Shown piece by piece: positions 20,012 through 30,100 of a DNA stretch of 64,000 nt. The DNA is taken from assembly GCA_015485155.1 (NCBI GenBank), contig WFUF01000003.1, positions 62,001 to 126,000 on the forward strand, read 5' to 3'. The position numbers and the translations under genes were made by a program. The first letter of the stretch is position 1; every line of letters starts with the position of its first letter. Below the pieces are notes generated by a model that was not told where the DNA came from, ran no database searches, and saw nothing but the letters and a program-made list of their open reading frames with translations. Source of the DNA: Robiginitomaculum sp. (GTDB lineage: Bacteria; Pseudomonadota; Alphaproteobacteria; Caulobacterales; Maricaulaceae).

Positions 20012-20310
20012 AGCATTTTTAGCAAAAGTGGGTACCGGTTTTGCGGTTCAAAAATGCGACAAACAAAGAATCTGCATTTTAGCAAAAGTGGGTACCGGTT
20101 TTGCGGTTCAAAAATGCGACAAACAAAGAATCTGCATTTTTAGCAAAAGTGGGAAGATTTTTGTGCGCTACCGCTTCGCTACTTGAGCGCGGGTTTTGCG
20201 GTTCAAAAATGCGATAAACAAAGATTTGCATTTTTAGCAAAAGTGGGAAGTTCTTTTAATGTCCTATCGTCTAGCGGCTAGTTGAGGACTATTTGTTCGT
20301 CCTATCGTTC
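20010..20310 (+). repeat. Composite palindromic repeat (copy B) with 60-bp tandem units, directly after xseA stop
   Basis: Exact 60-bp period visible over 20021-20140; further diverged unit and CTACCGCTTCGCTACTTGAG / GTCCTATCGTCTAGCGGCTAGTTGAGGAC modules shared with 1293-1463. Confidence 0.9.
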
Positions 20311-20655
20311 TTGAAAGATTTCTACTCCGGCGGCATCGGCCTTGGCAATTGCGCCCGGTTTTTCAATGCGTACCCGCACCGCGCGCACTCTTTCATCACC
20401 AAGACAGTCTTTTGCAATCTTGCTGGTGAGCGTCTCAATCAATTGCACATGGCCTTGAGTGCACTGGTTCTCGATCAATTCCGCAATCCATTCATAGTTT
20501 AAGGTTTCCGCCAGACGATCGTGCTTTGGCGCCTGCATGCCCCCAAGATCAAGGGTGACATCAACCCTGATCAATTGTGGTGCAATTTGCTCGTGAGGGT
20601 GAACCCCGATGCTTGCCATTACATTATAGCCGCTAAGGAATATCCGGGTCTTGCT
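20302..20655 (-). CDS. folB: Dihydroneopterin aldolase
   Basis: ASIGVHPHEQIAPQLIRVDVTLDL and RVRIEKPGAIAKADAAGVEI. Confidence 0.9.
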   Translation of the reverse strand, partial: SKTRIFLSGYNVMASIGVHPHEQIAPQLIRVDVTLDLGGMQAPKHDRLAETLNYEWIAELIENQCTQGHVQLIETLTSKIAKDCLGDERVRAVRVRIEKPGAIAKADAAGVEIFQER

Positions 20656-21407
20656 CATTCGCCTATTCCGACAATGTCCGGGGTTTGCCAATTCAAATGC
20701 TGTCCGCCATCCACTGTTATAATCTGCCCGGTGATTGCTTTGGAATTTAGTAAAAACAGCACTGATCTTGTAATTTCTTCAGGTTCTGAGCCAATTTGCA
20801 ACAGGCTGGCCTGACATTGACGAAGAAAATCATCCCTGCTTTGGCGGGCATTGCGCAGTGTCGGCCCCGGCGCTACGGCATTGACCCTGATATGAGGTGC
20901 CAGAGATTGGGCCATGGTTACAGTCGCAGTTGCCAAAGCTGACTTGGAAAGAGTGTAGCTGAAAAATGTTGGGTTAAGTCGGGATATTCTTTGATCAAGC
21001 AGGTTTATTACATGGCCGGTTTGACCCTTTGGCAATTGGCTTGCAAATCCTCTGGTCAATAATACCGGGGCTTTTAAGTTAACGGCAAAGTGCTGATCCC
21101 ATTGCTGCTCATCAAGGTTTTGAATCTCATCCGGTTCAAATATGCTGGCATTGTTAATAAGAGCCCGTACCGGCCCTGTGGTGTTGGCAATCTCATCCAA
21201 AAGCGCAGCAGTACGGGTTTGATCGGACAAATCTGCCTGAATTTGTTCTGCGCTGCCGCCAAGGCTCTTTATCTGTTCCATAGTCTGTTCGCCACCGGCA
21301 ACAGAGCGGTTAAAATGTATAATCACATGAAAACCGGCTTCGGCCAGACCAAGGCAAATATGTTGGCCAATCCGTGTCCCTGCTCCTGTGACCAATATAC
21401 GTCGCAT
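20655..21407 (-). CDS. SDR family oxidoreductase, pteridine/dihydromonapterin reductase-like
   Basis: ILVTGAGTRIGQHICLGLAEAGF, NNASIFEP, YTLSKSALATAT; adjacent to folB. Confidence 0.85.
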   Translation of the reverse strand: MRRILVTGAGTRIGQHICLGLAEAGFHVIIHFNRSVAGGEQTMEQIKSLGGSAEQIQADLSDQTRTAALLDEIANTTGPVRALINNASIFEPDEIQNLDEQQWDQHFAVNLKAPVLLTRGFASQLPKGQTGHVINLLDQRISRLNPTFFSYTLSKSALATATVTMAQSLAPHIRVNAVAPGPTLRNARQSRDDFLRQCQASLLQIGSEPEEITRSVLFLLNSKAITGQIITVDGGQHLNWQTPDIVGIGE

Positions 21408-21411
21408 TGGA

Positions 21412-22371
21412 TCAGGCCACTTCCAGTACAAGCCATGCAAGATAAGCTACATAGCTCAGAAAAATCAGCAATCCCGCAAGGCGTCCTATGGGTTTTCTGG
21501 CAAAAACGAACAGGCCAAGTAACAGGCTGGCCCCCAACATTATTGGCAGATCAAATTGCATCAGACTGCTTTCAATTGGCAAAGTTCCGGTCATGGCCGA
21601 AGCACCGCCTACGGCAAATATGTTAAAAATATTCGAGCCAAAGGCATTACCAACGGCAAGCTCCGAATGCCCCCTAATGGCAGCAATTACCGAGGTGGCT
21701 AATTCCGGCAGGGAGGTGCCAATTGCCACAATGGTAAGGCCGATAATGGCATCAGAAACATTCAGGCTCTGGGCTATTATTACGGCGTTGTTTCCAACCA
21801 AATAGCCGCCTAAGGGCAAGCCTGCCAGTCCAAACAATATGAATAACAGTATTTTTAATCGCGATGCCGGCAGGCCGTCCAACTGCTCGGCATCGGCTAC
21901 TTCGGCAATTTGCGCACCATTTTTGGCATGAAAAAACAAATACAAAAGATAAAGCACAATCAGACCAAATAACAATGCGCCCTGCCAGAATACAATCTGA
22001 CCGCCAAGAGCCATAAGATAGAAGATAATAGAGGCAATAATGGCAATCGTTATGTTGCGCCTTGTTCCCGGTGCCGTAGTTGTGATCGGCAGAATAATTG
22101 CCGGCAAGCCAAGGACTAACAGCATATTGGCGATATTGGAGCCGATAACATTACCAACGGCAAGACCAGGGGCTCCGGTAAGAACGGCTCCAACACTAAC
22201 CACAAGCTCCGGGGCGGAAGTTCCAAGAGCAACCACGGTTAAGCCAATAATCAATGCCGGAACCCCAATACCCTTGGCCAGTGCTGCGGCTCCGCGAACC
22301 AGAACATCGCCTGCGACTACCAGAACAGCTATCCCAAAAACCAGCAATAAGCCCGGTACCAGTATTTCCAT
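21412..22371 (-). CDS. Calcium/sodium antiporter (CaCA family)
   Basis: Duplicated GTSAPELVVSVGA / GTSLPELATSVIA alpha-repeats. Confidence 0.94.
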   Translation of the reverse strand: MEILVPGLLLVFGIAVLVVAGDVLVRGAAALAKGIGVPALIIGLTVVALGTSAPELVVSVGAVLTGAPGLAVGNVIGSNIANMLLVLGLPAIILPITTTAPGTRRNITIAIIASIIFYLMALGGQIVFWQGALLFGLIVLYLLYLFFHAKNGAQIAEVADAEQLDGLPASRLKILLFILFGLAGLPLGGYLVGNNAVIIAQSLNVSDAIIGLTIVAIGTSLPELATSVIAAIRGHSELAVGNAFGSNIFNIFAVGGASAMTGTLPIESSLMQFDLPIMLGASLLLGLFVFARKPIGRLAGLLIFLSYVAYLAWLVLEVA

Positions 22372-22632
22372 AATTGATTATTCCTGCTCACAAGACAAAT
22401 GGATCCAAAATCCTGTTGCGTTCGTTTCCCACAACCATCACCTCAAGACAAGCATATTAGGGACAATTGCATGAGTTTTGAGCTCAAAGCCCAAAATCGC
22501 GGCAAGACGGGGCTTAAGGTTTGGGTTGTTTATTTAAGATAAAAATAACCTATGGTTGTTATTGGTGATTCTTGGTTCCAAGTATGCCTATGCCTTTCCT
22601 TTTGAATAATCATGATAGCGAAAGAATAATCA

Positions 22633-23787
22633 ATGTCTGTTAATACCGACCAGCCCCTAACCCATAAAACCCGGTTTCTGGAAATTGTCAGCCATGAAAT
22701 ACGCACACCCTTAAATGCAATATCCGGCATGTCACAATTGCTTGCTGATACCAGTCTCGACAATACTCAGCGCGAATTTGTTGATACAATCCAACAGGCT
22801 GGCTTTCATCTTTTATCATTGGTTGATAATTTGCTGGATGTAACAAAGCTACAATCTAATGAGTTGAAACTGGCCGAAGATGTAATTGATGTCAGCGACG
22901 AGATACAAGCAGTAATTAATGAAATCAGTAATATTTCACAAAAAAAGAACATCAGTTTTTCAGTTGAATCCACCCCGGATATTCCCGGAAACAAAGTTCT
23001 GGATCGTCGCAGGTTCCGCCAGTGCCTGTTAAATTTATTGCGAAATGCGGTAAAGTTTACCGAATCTGGCAAAATAAGCTTATCGTGCTGGGCTGATGTT
23101 GAGGAGGAAGCCCGCGGAACCCTTTACATATCCGTGACCGATACCGGACCTGGAATTGCCTTGGAAGATGTGGAAAATATTTTTACGCCATTCTATCGAA
23201 AAAACAAAAATGATCACAGTGTTTTTGACGGATCTGGCCTAGGGCTTCCCGTCACTCGTGAGCTGGCCCGGGCCATGGGCGGAGAGGTAGAGGTCACCAG
23301 CCCGCCAAATTGCGGATCAACCTTTACCTTGTCTGTGCAGTATTCCTTGCCGAAAGCGGAGACTGCTACAGATAAGGATGCATCTGGCCGGATATTGGTT
23401 GTCGAAGATAATCATACTAATCAACGGCTTATCCAACTGGTTTTGAAGAAACTGGGTCATAGCTGTGATCTGGCAGTAAATGGCAAAGAGGGCGTTGATA
23501 TGTTTATGATCAATAAATACGATCTTATTTTGATGGATCTGCATATGCCGGTGATGGATGGATTTGAGGCGACCTCTGTTATTCGTAACTCAGGTCATGA
23601 AAATGCTCATATTCCAATTATTGCACTTACCGCTGATGTTCGCCCCGGCATTGAACAGCGCATCGAACAGGCTGGACTTGATGCATATATGGCCAAACCA
23701 TTTGAAGTACCAATTCTGGCAGTTACCATTTCTACATTTTTGGAACTGGCCGACAGCAAAAACCAGCCCATGCGCTTACAGGCATAG
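22633..23787 (+). CDS. Hybrid sensor histidine kinase (HisKA-HATPase-REC) without input domain
   Basis: VSHEIRTPLNAISGM, NLLRNAVKFTESG, DGSGLGLPVTRELARAMGG, then REC MDLHMPVMDGFEA. Confidence 0.92.
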   Translation: MSVNTDQPLTHKTRFLEIVSHEIRTPLNAISGMSQLLADTSLDNTQREFVDTIQQAGFHLLSLVDNLLDVTKLQSNELKLAEDVIDVSDEIQAVINEISNISQKKNISFSVESTPDIPGNKVLDRRRFRQCLLNLLRNAVKFTESGKISLSCWADVEEEARGTLYISVTDTGPGIALEDVENIFTPFYRKNKNDHSVFDGSGLGLPVTRELARAMGGEVEVTSPPNCGSTFTLSVQYSLPKAETATDKDASGRILVVEDNHTNQRLIQLVLKKLGHSCDLAVNGKEGVDMFMINKYDLILMDLHMPVMDGFEATSVIRNSGHENAHIPIIALTADVRPGIEQRIEQAGLDAYMAKPFEVPILAVTISTFLELADSKNQPMRLQA

Positions 23788-23793
23788 TCAGTT

Positions 23794-24255
23794 TCAAGAT
23801 CCGGTTGAGCCAAAGCCGCCAAGGCCGCGTTCAGTTACAGACAGATCCATCGTGGCCATCCATTCTAATTGCGTAACCGGAGCCAATACCATTTGTGCAA
23901 TGCGCATGCCCCGTTCAATGCTAAAAGGCTGCGAGCCATGATTGATCAGTATGACTTTAATTTCACCGCGATAATCCGCATCAATGGTTCCAGGTGAATT
24001 TAACACTGTCACTCCATGATTTAGCGCAAGACCGGAGCGTGGGCGAATCTGCGCCTCCATGCCAGCAGGCAGAGCCATTGCCAATCCGGTAGGAACAAGA
24101 ACTCTGCGCCCCGGGCCGATTTGCAAGCTCTCATCTGCGGGGATTGCGGCAGCTAAATCCATGCCGGCACTGTCTTTGGTTTCATAGGCCGGTAATTTTA
24201 GTCCTTCAAAATGCGGCAGGGTCTTTACAGCCACCAGCGGCCGAAGTTTTTCCAC
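23794..24255 (-). CDS. dut: dUTP diphosphatase
   Basis: [48 protein letters not shown]. Confidence 0.96.
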   Translation of the reverse strand: MEKLRPLVAVKTLPHFEGLKLPAYETKDSAGMDLAAAIPADESLQIGPGRRVLVPTGLAMALPAGMEAQIRPRSGLALNHGVTVLNSPGTIDADYRGEIKVILINHGSQPFSIERGMRIAQMVLAPVTQLEWMATMDLSVTERGLGGFGSTGS

Positions 24256-25454
24256 TATGGTTTCTCCATAAAAAAATCACTGATATTTTCAGCCAGTTTG
24301 CGAGCGGTTTGCTGTTTGCTCATTCTTGGCCATTGCTCACTTTTGTTTTCACACAGAAAAATGACCTGATTATCATTGCCGCCCATTACATCGCCGGACA
24401 CGTCATTAGCCAGCAGCCAGTCACATTTTTTGCGTGCCAGTTTTGCTGCGGCATTTTTTTGCAGATTTTGGGTTTCAGCCGCAAATCCAATCACCAGTTT
24501 TGGGCGCCTGGATTTTGGCAAAGTAGAAACTTCTGCCAAAATATCCGGGTTTTGTCGCAGTTGAAAAACCGGCAAGGCTCCATCATCATTTTTCTTTAGC
24601 TTATGTCCGCTTTGATCAACCACCCGCCAGTCGGCAACGGCGGCAGCAAAAACGGCGATATCTGCTGGTAATGCCTGTTTAACAGCTGTTTGCATTTCAC
24701 AGGCGCTTTCCACTGCAATTTTGTCTACGCCCGGCGGGCATGGCAGGTTGACCGGGCCACTGATCAAGGTGACATCCGCCCCGTTTTTTGCCAGTTCAGC
24801 GGCAATTGCATAACCTTGCTTGCCGCTGGAGCGATTGGCCAGATAGCGCACCGGGTCAATCGGCTCATGGGTCGGGCCGGCCGTGACAATTGCTTTTTTA
24901 CCAGATAGCGGGCCAGCATTAAATTGTGCGCAAATGGCGGAAAATATCTCATCTGGTTCGGCCATGCGACCGGGGCCAAATTCACCGCAGGCCATATCAC
25001 CGTCATTAGGGCCAACAAAATCAATTCCGTCTTGCAAAAGCTGCTGATGATTGCGCCTTGTGGCCGCATGCTGCCACATTCTTACATTCATTGCCGGAGC
25101 CATCAGCACCGGCTTGTCAGTAGCAAGCAAGCAGGTGGACGCCAGATCATTAGCCAGTCCGTGCGCCATTTTAGCCATCAAATCGGCCGTTGCCGGAGCT
25201 ACTACCACCAGATCAGCACTGCGCGAAAGCTGGATATGGCCCATCTGGGCCTCATCATCCAGATCAAACAAATCACTAAAAACAGAATTTTCACTTAAAG
25301 CAGACAGGCTAAGCGGGGTTACAAATTCCCTGCCTGCTTGGGTTAAAATCACACGCACCCCGATATCAGATTTGCGTAATAGCCGGATCAGCTCAAGGCT
25401 CTTATAGGCAGCAATGCCGCCACCAATAATAAGAAGAACTTGTTTGGCTTTCAT
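24255..25454 (-). CDS. coaBC: Phosphopantothenoylcysteine decarboxylase / phosphopantothenate-cysteine ligase
   Basis: [53 protein letters not shown]. Confidence 0.95.
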   Translation of the reverse strand: MKAKQVLLIIGGGIAAYKSLELIRLLRKSDIGVRVILTQAGREFVTPLSLSALSENSVFSDLFDLDDEAQMGHIQLSRSADLVVVAPATADLMAKMAHGLANDLASTCLLATDKPVLMAPAMNVRMWQHAATRRNHQQLLQDGIDFVGPNDGDMACGEFGPGRMAEPDEIFSAICAQFNAGPLSGKKAIVTAGPTHEPIDPVRYLANRSSGKQGYAIAAELAKNGADVTLISGPVNLPCPPGVDKIAVESACEMQTAVKQALPADIAVFAAAVADWRVVDQSGHKLKKNDDGALPVFQLRQNPDILAEVSTLPKSRRPKLVIGFAAETQNLQKNAAAKLARKKCDWLLANDVSGDVMGGNDNQVIFLCENKSEQWPRMSKQQTARKLAENISDFFMEKP

Positions 25455-25465
25455 CAGGTTTGCCC

Positions 25466-26884
25466 TTACTCCGCCTTGGCCAGAGCGTCGCGAATCTGAT
25501 CTGCCTTGGCATTAACGCGGGCCTTGATATTAGCGCTATCCAACGTTTGAATTTTGCGGTTTTCCATCACCACCTGCCCGGCAATAACGCTGCTTAATAC
25601 GTCATTGGCATGGGTGACATAAACCAGATGTGAAATAATATCATAAATTGGCTGCACCCGAACATCAGACATATCCACCTGTATCATGTCTGCCTGCTTG
25701 CCCGCTTCCAGTGATCCGGTAATCTCACCAAGACCTGCGGCCTGTGCGCCCATTGAGGTTGCCAGCCGCAAAGCAGTTTCGGCAGGCATGGCTGTTGGAT
25801 CATTATTGGCTACTTTGTGCAATAAGGCAGCAAGGCGAAGCTCTTCCCACATGTCCAGATCATTATTGGAGGCTGCACCATCAGTTCCAAGACCGACTTT
25901 AACTCCGGCAGCCAACATGGCGGGCACCGGAGAAATGCCGGCGCCTAATTTCATATTTGAGGTCGGGTTATGAATGGCGCTGACCTTTGAAGTGGCCAGC
26001 ATGGCAATCTCCTCAGTGTCGGGCCACACCATGTGTGCGGCGACCATTGGCGTATCAAGCATGCCAAGCTCTGCTACATGGCGCACCGGACTGGTGCCAT
26101 ATTTTTCTTCTATTACAGTAGTTTCCGCCATGTCCTCGGCCAAATGCATGGTAATCGGAGCGTTCAATTCTTTAGCTGCCTTGACCACGGCACGCAAATG
26201 TTCCGGGCTTACGGTATATGGCGCATGCGGGGCCAGTGCCGGAGTGATTAAATCCGGGTATTGATCCTTGTTTTTTACAAATTCCAACCCGGCGGCAAAG
26301 CTGTCATCCCAACCCTTGAAACCAGGCGAGGGAAAGTCAATCATTGGCGCGCCCAGCACTGCCCGAAGGCCGCAACGAGCAAATACTTCTGCTGATATTT
26401 GCGGGTAGAAATACATATCAACAATGCTGGTAGTGCCGCCGCGCACCATTTCAAGACAGGCCTGTTCAGCGCCAATCTGGACAAATTCTTCATCAACAAA
26501 TTGCCCTTCCATTGGGAAAATATAATTGCGCAACCAATCCATTAGCTCCAAATCATCGGCCATGCCGCGAAACAGCACCATTGCCGCATGGGTGTGGCCG
26601 TTAATCAGCCCCGGCATCAATACATTATCTGCACCTAGCAGGGTTTTATCTGACTTATAAGTGGCCGTAATTTCACTGGCCGGGCCAACCGCAATAATTT
26701 TACCGTCTTTCACCGCCACCGCACCATTCTCGATAATGTCGCCAGCGGTATTCATGGTCACAACCCAGCGCCCATGGGCGATGAGATCAACGGTTTCTTC
26801 CTTTGCTGATGCCTGCTCACTGCTACACACCGCACTTGTCAAAATCAGAACTCCTAAAATGAAAGAACGTAAACCCGCAATCAT
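25466..26884 (-). CDS. Exported amidohydrolase (MtaD/TRZ-ATZ family)
   Basis: MPGLINGHTHAAMVLFRGMADDL; N-terminal signal-like MIAGLRSFILGVLILTSAVCSSEQASA. Confidence 0.88.
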   Translation of the reverse strand: MIAGLRSFILGVLILTSAVCSSEQASAKEETVDLIAHGRWVVTMNTAGDIIENGAVAVKDGKIIAVGPASEITATYKSDKTLLGADNVLMPGLINGHTHAAMVLFRGMADDLELMDWLRNYIFPMEGQFVDEEFVQIGAEQACLEMVRGGTTSIVDMYFYPQISAEVFARCGLRAVLGAPMIDFPSPGFKGWDDSFAAGLEFVKNKDQYPDLITPALAPHAPYTVSPEHLRAVVKAAKELNAPITMHLAEDMAETTVIEEKYGTSPVRHVAELGMLDTPMVAAHMVWPDTEEIAMLATSKVSAIHNPTSNMKLGAGISPVPAMLAAGVKVGLGTDGAASNNDLDMWEELRLAALLHKVANNDPTAMPAETALRLATSMGAQAAGLGEITGSLEAGKQADMIQVDMSDVRVQPIYDIISHLVYVTHANDVLSSVIAGQVVMENRKIQTLDSANIKARVNAKADQIRDALAKAE

Positions 26885-27029
26885 GGTTTTTCCTTTGAAA
26901 TGATATGAGGCGATATGTGTACGGTTTTGTTTAAGCCCTGTCACGTTTCTTGTTCAAGTGGGTTAGAACTTTCGAACCCGCACCGCGCCATCGCAGGCGA
27001 TGCGAAGCATCTTGCCGCAAGATAATATA

Positions 27030-27106
27030 TGGTGGCGGGGGGGAGATTTGAACTCCCGACCTCAGGATTATGAGTCCTGCGCTCTAACCAACTGAGCTAC
27101 CCAGCC
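27030..27106 (-). tRNA. tRNA with CAT anticodon (tRNA-Met elongator or Ile2)
   Basis: GGCTGGGTAGCTCAGTTGGTTAGAGC-G-CAGGACTCATAATCCTG-..-GGGAGTTCAAATCTCCC-CCCCGCC-ACCA; encoded CCA; U4:C69 mismatch in acceptor. Confidence 0.93.
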
Positions 27107-27191
27107 TAACCTAAAGTTCGGGGGATATAACCCCGCATGACAAAGGGCGCAAGTCCTTTGACAGTGGATATCACCCAACCGAAATAGAAAT

Positions 27192-28595
27192 TTACGCCTT
27201 GATGTGAATTGGATGGCCCAAAGCAGCCAAAGTGCTTTCGGCAAAACCTTCGGTTAAAGTCGGATGCACATGAATAGTTCCGGCAATGTCCTCAAGGCGT
27301 GCACCCATTTCCAGGGCCAAAGCAAATTCACCGGACAACTCCGCTATATGCGCGCCAACTGCATGAATACCCAAAATAACATGATCGGATTTTCTTGCGG
27401 TCACTCGCACAAAACCGCCATCGGTTCCGCTTTGCATGGCCAAAGCCTTGCCCAATGCCGCCAATGGAAATTTGCCGGTTATTACCTCTTCGCCAGCAGT
27501 TTTGGCTTCATCCGGGGTTAAGCCAACGCCAACTATTTCCGGCTCGGTAAAACAAACCGCAGCTATAGCTGCTGGGTCAAAGCGGCGTTTTTTACCAGCA
27601 ATTATTTCGGCGACCATTTCACCTTGAGCGGTTCCTTTGTGCGCCAGCATTGGCTCGCCTACCACATCGCCGATTGCCCAGACATTGCGCATAGCAGTGC
27701 GACATTGATCATCAACCGCAATAAAGTCTCCATCCATATCAACGGCCATGTTCTCAAGGCCAAAACCAGATGTGTTAGGCTTGCGGCCAACAGCTATCAG
27801 AATTTTCTCGGCGGCGATGGTTTGCTCTGCGCCGGATTTGTCGGTGAATATCAGGCCGTCCTTGTTTACCGCTTTGGCTTTGGCAGATAAATGTAAGCTC
27901 ACTTTGTGGGTTTTTAGCCAGCGCTTAATTGGCCTTGTCATCTCGGCATCATATTGCGGCAAGATATTATCCAAGGCCTCGACAAATGTAACCTTGCTGC
28001 CCAATTTGGCAAAGGCAATGCCTAATTCCAGCCCGATATAACCTGCACCAACTACGGCCAATGATTTTGGCAAGGTTTCCAGTTCCAGCGCAGATGTTGA
28101 GGAAAGCACGCGATCGGAAAACGGTAAAAACGGCAATTCGGTTTCGGTAGATCCAGTGGCCAATACCACATGCTCGGCCACAATTTGCTGCTCACCGCCA
28201 TCGGCCAGTTTTACAACACAGGTTTTGGCATCGCTAAAGTTTGCATGACCGTGTAGGACATTTACGCCAGCAGCTTTTAACAACATGCCAATGCCGCCGG
28301 TTAATTTACCGACTAATTGATCTTTCCAGCTTTTGAGACCCGCCATGTCCAGTTTTGGCTCGGCGCAGGAAATGCCCATTGCTGGCTCTTTTGCGTGGGC
28401 AGTAATTTCTTCCAATCTGCTGGCCGCATGAATATAAGCTTTGGAGGGAATACAGCCACGGTTAAGGCATGTACCGCCAAGGCCACTGGCATCAATGAGG
28501 GTTACATCCATGCCTAGCTGTCCGGCACGTATTGCACACGGATAACCGGCCGGCCCACCACCAATGATTAGAATTTTTGTCTTTAAGGTTTTCAT
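27192..28595 (-). CDS. lpdA: Dihydrolipoyl dehydrogenase
   Basis: IIGGGPAGYPCAIRAGQLG, GGTCLNRGCIPSKAYIHA. Confidence 0.95.
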   Translation of the reverse strand: MKTLKTKILIIGGGPAGYPCAIRAGQLGMDVTLIDASGLGGTCLNRGCIPSKAYIHAASRLEEITAHAKEPAMGISCAEPKLDMAGLKSWKDQLVGKLTGGIGMLLKAAGVNVLHGHANFSDAKTCVVKLADGGEQQIVAEHVVLATGSTETELPFLPFSDRVLSSTSALELETLPKSLAVVGAGYIGLELGIAFAKLGSKVTFVEALDNILPQYDAEMTRPIKRWLKTHKVSLHLSAKAKAVNKDGLIFTDKSGAEQTIAAEKILIAVGRKPNTSGFGLENMAVDMDGDFIAVDDQCRTAMRNVWAIGDVVGEPMLAHKGTAQGEMVAEIIAGKKRRFDPAAIAAVCFTEPEIVGVGLTPDEAKTAGEEVITGKFPLAALGKALAMQSGTDGGFVRVTARKSDHVILGIHAVGAHIAELSGEFALALEMGARLEDIAGTIHVHPTLTEGFAESTLAALGHPIHIKA

Positions 28596-30097
28596 TGTTT
28601 AACTTTCCAACCGAAGTCTTGTTTGTGTTCCTTAAAACAGTCTGCACATACCCAATCATAACCATTGCCTTCTGGGTGCGGCTCATTCGTTGCATAGCCT
28701 GCCTTCAAAATATCATTACCTTCAAAGGTCGCGAATTTTACACCGCAAACTTCGCAATGATCATGATCCCAGTGCTCACTGGGCCGGGACCATTGTCGCC
28801 ATTGAAATGAGCAACCTACCAAATGCCCAAGCATTTCAAGTAAATCATTGGTTATCATAAACAAAGTTGCCGGGTTCTCCAACGCGACTTTCACTTCTCT
28901 GATCATTTTGGCAGCATCAAAACCGTCAACTACCCGATGATCAAAGCTAGAAGATAAATTCATTACTTTTCGCGCCACCACATTGCCGCGATCCAGCACC
29001 AGTTTTTCGGTGAGTTTGTTAACCCCGATAATTGCAGTTTCCGGTGCATTGATCACCGGCGTTGAGGCGATGCCGCCCAAAGCTCCCAAAGAAGTAATGG
29101 TAATGGTTGAGCCGGTTAATTCGTCTTTGGTGGCCTTGCCTTCACGAGCAGCCTTGGTGACACGGGCGATCTCGGCCGCCAATGTCCAAATATCCATGGC
29201 TTCTGCATGACGAACTACCGCGACCATCAAACCATTAGGGGTTGCTGTCGCCACGCCCAAATGCACCGGAAAAAACTGGGTGAGAGTTTCGCCATCAAAA
29301 TGAGCATTTGCTTGGACGAATTCCGGCAATACCTTGATCAACGCCAGCCCTAAAAATGGTAATGGGTTTAGCTTGACCTGATTATGCTTGCGATTGTCAT
29401 TTAAGTGTTTACGTAAATCCTCCAGCGCATCCATCTCGATCTCTTCCACATAGGAAAAGTGCGGAATATTGCGTTTTGAGGCGCTTAAATTTTGGGCGAT
29501 TTTGCGGCGCAAACCAATGACTTTGTGTGAGGTTTGCCCCTCACGTTTTTGCCTCTTATAGCTCACAGGGGGTAAACTCCAGCCAGCAGCAATAAAATCA
29601 TCCAGATCCTGATGACTGATCCGTCCTGCCGGGCCGGAGCCGGGAATTTGGGCCAGGTCAATATCCTGTTCAAGCGCCCGCTTTCGTACCGCCGGAGAAG
29701 CAAGCGGTTTGGCGTTGTTGGGGGTTGCTATGGGTGTTATTACCGGTGTTGCCACTGGTGCAGCGGGTTTTGCCGTTTCTGTTTCAGGCTCAGATTCTGG
29801 CTCTGGATTTGATACCGGAGCAGGTTCGGGGGTTTCTTTCCCAGCAACCTCGTCGCCTTCGGTTTCGATCACCAATAGTATAGAACCAACGGCCAATATG
29901 TCCCCCGGCTCGCCATTAAGTGCGCTGATCACCCCGGAGGTTGGTGCTGGAATTTCAACAGTGGCCTTGTCGGTCATCACATCGACCAGAGTATCGTCTT
30001 CTTCGACCTTTTGGCCGACTTTGACGTGCCATTCGACGATTTCTGCCTCGACCACACCCTCGCCTACATCTGGCATTTTGAACTGAACCTGTCCCAT
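28592..30097 (-). CDS. bkdB: Branched-chain 2-oxoacid dehydrogenase E2 (lipoamide acyltransferase) with C-terminal CxxC/CxxC domain
   Basis: Lipoyl domain (DVMTDKATVEIPAP), E3-binding segment, catalytic SSFDHRVVDGFDAA; then WSRPSEHWDHDHCEVCGVKF...DWVCADCFKEHKQDFGW. Confidence 0.92.
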   Translation of the reverse strand: MGQVQFKMPDVGEGVVEAEIVEWHVKVGQKVEEDDTLVDVMTDKATVEIPAPTSGVISALNGEPGDILAVGSILLVIETEGDEVAGKETPEPAPVSNPEPESEPETETAKPAAPVATPVITPIATPNNAKPLASPAVRKRALEQDIDLAQIPGSGPAGRISHQDLDDFIAAGWSLPPVSYKRQKREGQTSHKVIGLRRKIAQNLSASKRNIPHFSYVEEIEMDALEDLRKHLNDNRKHNQVKLNPLPFLGLALIKVLPEFVQANAHFDGETLTQFFPVHLGVATATPNGLMVAVVRHAEAMDIWTLAAEIARVTKAAREGKATKDELTGSTITITSLGALGGIASTPVINAPETAIIGVNKLTEKLVLDRGNVVARKVMNLSSSFDHRVVDGFDAAKMIREVKVALENPATLFMITNDLLEMLGHLVGCSFQWRQWSRPSEHWDHDHCEVCGVKFATFEGNDILKAGYATNEPHPEGNGYDWVCADCFKEHKQDFGWKVKQ

Positions 30098-30100
30098 GGT

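Noticed and set aside
19782-20186. 134-aa ORF containing LAKVGTGFAVQKCDKQRICI repeats
   Set aside because: It is a translation of the intergenic DNA repeat, out of frame with xseA.
20010-20310. CRISPR-like regular 60-bp repeats
   Set aside because: The whole period is repeated, with no unique spacers and no cas genes; the units are palindromic and shared with another locus.
28592-30097. Frameshift artefact as an explanation of the E2 C-terminal extension
   Set aside because: The frame is continuous and both parts are well formed, so an authentic fusion is favoured, though resequencing would settle it.
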